Made by a program: the position numbers and the translations under genes. A stretch of DNA of 64,000 nt. It comes from Gemmata palustris (GTDB lineage: Bacteria > Planctomycetota > Planctomycetia > Gemmatales > Gemmataceae). Below the pieces are notes generated by a model. The model was not told the origin of the DNA. It did not search any database and saw nothing but the letters and a program-made list of their open reading frames with translations. Location of the stretch: contig NZ_JAGKQQ010000001.1 in the NCBI RefSeq assembly GCF_017939745.1, positions 2,728,001 to 2,792,000 of the forward strand. The letters are read 5' to 3'. Shown here piece by piece: positions 62,145-64,000 of the stretch. Each line of letters begins with the position of its first letter. Positions within the stretch are counted from its first letter, which is position 1.

Positions 62145-64000
62145 TCACTTCTTCGGCGGCACGACGGGCCAGCCGCCCGCCGGGGCGAGCCCGCTGTGGT
62201 TGACCTGCACCCAATACTTGTAGATGTCGAAGTGCGGGTCGTTGTCCTGGTCGTGGCACTTCATGCACGCGCCGCCGACGCGGTTGAGGAGCAGTTGGTT
62301 GGCGGGCGGAATGGCCTGCATTCCACGCTCTTCGGGGCCGAGTTTGGCCATTTTCTCCATGAACGCCATGTCCGGCATTTTGGCGTCCCCGGGAACGCCC
62401 TGCTTCCAGAGCGCGAGGAGCGCCGTCAACTGCTTGTTCTTCGGGTCCGCGGCGTGCCCGCTGCCGGGGCCGTGGCAGCTCTCGCAGCCGACGTGTTTGA
62501 GGTGCGCCGTCTTCTTCTCGTTTTCGTAACCGGACTGGTGATCGAACCCGACCGTGTGGCACCGGACGCACTCGCCGTCGTACTGGCGCAGGCTCGGGCG
62601 CTTCGCGAGCTTCTCGAGCGCGTCCATTGCGTGCCCGTGTTTCGTCTTCGCCCACTGCTCGTGCTCCTTCGCGTGGCACGCCTTGCACGCATCGGACCCG
62701 ACATAGGTCAGGTTCACCTTGGGGTTGAGTCCCTGTGCGTGGATCTGCGCCGCGTGCGGGACGCGGGGGTAATCTTTCCCCAAAGCGATCTCGGATTTCA
62801 CCGACTTCGCGTAGTCCTCAAGGATCTTGAGCGTCTTGTTGGACTTGTAAGCCTGCTCCTCGGTGCCCGGGGTAATGAACTCTTCGCTCATCTGAACGAG
62901 TTGGTACTTGAGGTCCAGCCCACCATCGGGCTTCTTGAACACCCCCAACACGCCGACGTGCTGCCCCTTGTGGCCCACCTCAATAATCAGCGTCTTGGTC
63001 CCCTGCGGTTGCTGCGGGAGGAGCGGGGGGAGCGGGTCGCTCGCCTGACACAGGATGATGTTGAACTGCGGGAAGTCCTTCGCGACGCCGACCGCGTCCG
63101 CGCTGCTGCCCTGGTAAATGAGCACGTTGAGCTTCGGCTGCTTCTTGTGGTTCTTGAGTTCGTCCCGCACGACCTTTAGAGCGTCCGGGATCTCGCTGAA
63201 ATCGATGGACGTGTCGAGCTTCTTGGTCCGGGCATCGACGGCCAGTGACTTCCCGACGATCCCGGCGATACCGATGGGCAGCGTGCCCACGTCCGCGACC
63301 TCGGTCGAACCGATCAGCGGGCGCGTGTCACCGGGCAGCACCGGGAACCGCTGGAGCCGCGGCACGATCTTGCCGGCCCCGTCCAGGCCGACCGCGTTGC
63401 CGGCGAGCGTGAACGGGCGCTGCTCCTTCTGGGCGATGTACGCGCCGAGCAACATGTCCAGTTGCGCTGTGATGTCGGTCTGGCCGACGCCCACCGCGAT
63501 GTACCCCATCTCGCGCAGCGCGTTCATCGTGGCGATGTACTTGAGCCGCCCCTGTTCGCGGACGGCGGGCTTCTCCGGGTACAGGTCGCCGAGATCGATG
63601 CCGGCAACCGGCCAGCCCTTGTCTTTCAGTGACTGGATGAAGACGGCCCGGCGCTCGAGCCCGCCGGTTTGCGGCCGGCTGCACCCGCACGGCTGGAGCA
63701 AACCGAACGTCTGCCCGGTGAAAACGAGGACCGCTTCCGGCTTCTGGCCCTTCGGCCAGCCCACGAACAGCGGGGGATTGCCCGAAACCGGCTCCTTCCC
63801 CTTGGCGGGTGCGGGCGGGTCGTCCAAGGCGCTCGAAACGAACGCTACGGACGACAACGGGTCCGCAGCCACTTCGGGCGCGATCGATTCTACGGGCGCG
63901 GCGCGTTCGACGTGCGCCGTAGGTGCTGCGACCACGCAGCCGGCGACGAGTGCGGTGGAGACGCAGAAAAATGTGGACCAACGTACCGAGGACGCGCGGG
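62145..64000 (-). CDS. Tetraheme cytochrome c lipoprotein, 5' end beyond window
   Basis: The coding frame stays open to the right edge. Codons beyond the first in-window start encode RWSTFFCVSTALVAGC, a signal with lipobox, so the true start is beyond base 64000. The mature part contains a metallophosphoesterase-like region (LLQPCGCSRPQTGGLERR, IDLGDLYPEK; about the first half) and a C-terminal multiheme domain with four CxxCH motifs (CKACH, CVRCH, CESCH, CMKCH), similar to cytochrome c-554 types. It should be a periplasmic, membrane-attached electron carrier; the substrate is unknown. Confidence 0.88.
   Translation of the reverse strand, partial: RASSVRWSTFFCVSTALVAGCVVAAPTAHVERAAPVESIAPEVAADPLSSVAFVSSALDDPPAPAKGKEPVSGNPPLFVGWPKGQKPEAVLVFTGQTFGLLQPCGCSRPQTGGLERRAVFIQSLKDKGWPVAGIDLGDLYPEKPAVREQGRLKYIATMNALREMGYIAVGVGQTDITAQLDMLLGAYIAQKEQRPFTLAGNAVGLDGAGKIVPRLQRFPVLPGDTRPLIGSTEVADVGTLPIGIAGIVGKSLAVDARTKKLDTSIDFSEIPDALKVVRDELKNHKKQPKLNVLIYQGSSADAVGVAKDFPQFNIILCQASDPLPPLLPQQPQGTKTLIIEVGHKGQHVGVLGVFKKPDGGLDLKYQLVQMSEEFITPGTEEQAYKSNKTLKILEDYAKSVKSEIALGKDYPRVPHAAQIHAQGLNPKVNLTYVGSDACKACHAKEHEQWAKTKHGHAMDALEKLAKRPSLRQYDGECVRCHTVGFDHQSGYENEKKTAHLKHVGCESCHGPGSGHAADPKNKQLTALLALWKQGVPGDAKMPDMAFMEKMAKLGPEERGMQAIPPANQLLLNRVGGACMKCHDQDNDPHFDIYKYWVQVNHSGLAPAGGWPVVPPKK

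Noticed and set aside
1-64000. tRNA genes, CRISPR arrays, insertion sequences
   Set aside because: No T-loop GTTCRANNC context with a cloverleaf, no regularly spaced direct repeats and no transposase frame were seen by eye. A tool search could still find a degenerate copy.

Overview
The window is GC-rich, densely coded bacterial chromosome and points to a member of the Planctomycetota, most likely Gemmataceae. The evidence is gene content: a PSCyt1/DUF1549-DUF1553 protein with a nearby DUF1501 partner, a PVC-type heme-binding dehydrogenase next to an SGNH-like protein, a secreted matrixin-like peptidase with the planctomycete N-terminal 'LEDR' motif, and a Ser/Thr kinase fused to TPR repeats. 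The genus is inferred. No rRNA, tRNA, CRISPR array, insertion sequence or phage gene was recognised.

Layout: 1-3.0 kb holds a sugar-type (CUT2) ABC importer on the minus strand, cut by the left edge. 3.1-4.8 kb has two unrecognised membrane proteins around a DinB-like protein. 4.8-12.1 kb is a minus-strand group: a giant DUF4011-helicase-nuclease-DUF3320 protein, AMP nucleosidase, and a metallo-beta-lactamase-fold hydrolase. 12.7-17.3 kb has the DUF1549 and DUF1501 genes, separated by an overlapping pair whose second member carries a HEPN motif. 17.4-21.6 kb encodes MsrA, an XRE regulator, a KefB/YbaL-like antiporter and a BASS-family transporter. 21.8-31.0 kb is a metal-efflux island: PepSY-like protein, response regulator, histidine kinase, a frameshifted phosphatase, then outer-membrane protein, adaptor and RND pump. 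31.4-39.2 kb has a multi-PAS hybrid kinase, the matrixin-like peptidase and the kinase-TPR protein. 39.3-48.5 kb mixes ribosomal protein S21, an RRM RNA-binding protein, an LpoB-like lipoprotein pair, a fatty acid desaturase, FtsY, a membrane-anchored protein and an RluD-family pseudouridine synthase. 48.8-57.5 kb has a parvulin-type PPIase, an LptF/LptG permease overlapping a phosphatase, the SGNH-like/PVC dehydrogenase pair and CbiM. 57.6-64 kb has a MutS2 lacking Smr, AspRS and a tetraheme lipoprotein cut by the right edge.

How genes work together: overlaps of about 4 bp (ATGA or GTGA) couple the ABC importer genes, response regulator with kinase, outer-membrane protein with adaptor, permease with phosphatase, and the HEPN pair. 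The 21.8-31.0 kb genes look like one sensing-and-efflux unit. The helicase and AMP nucleosidase are co-oriented with a 65-bp gap and may be co-transcribed.

The features that best repay a second look are the defence-type helicase-nuclease and its unusual upstream spacer, the HEPN pair lodged between normally adjacent planctomycete genes, the single-base frameshift in the phosphatase, and several families of long intergenic inverted repeats, one of which appears to have entered the mutS2 reading frame in phase.
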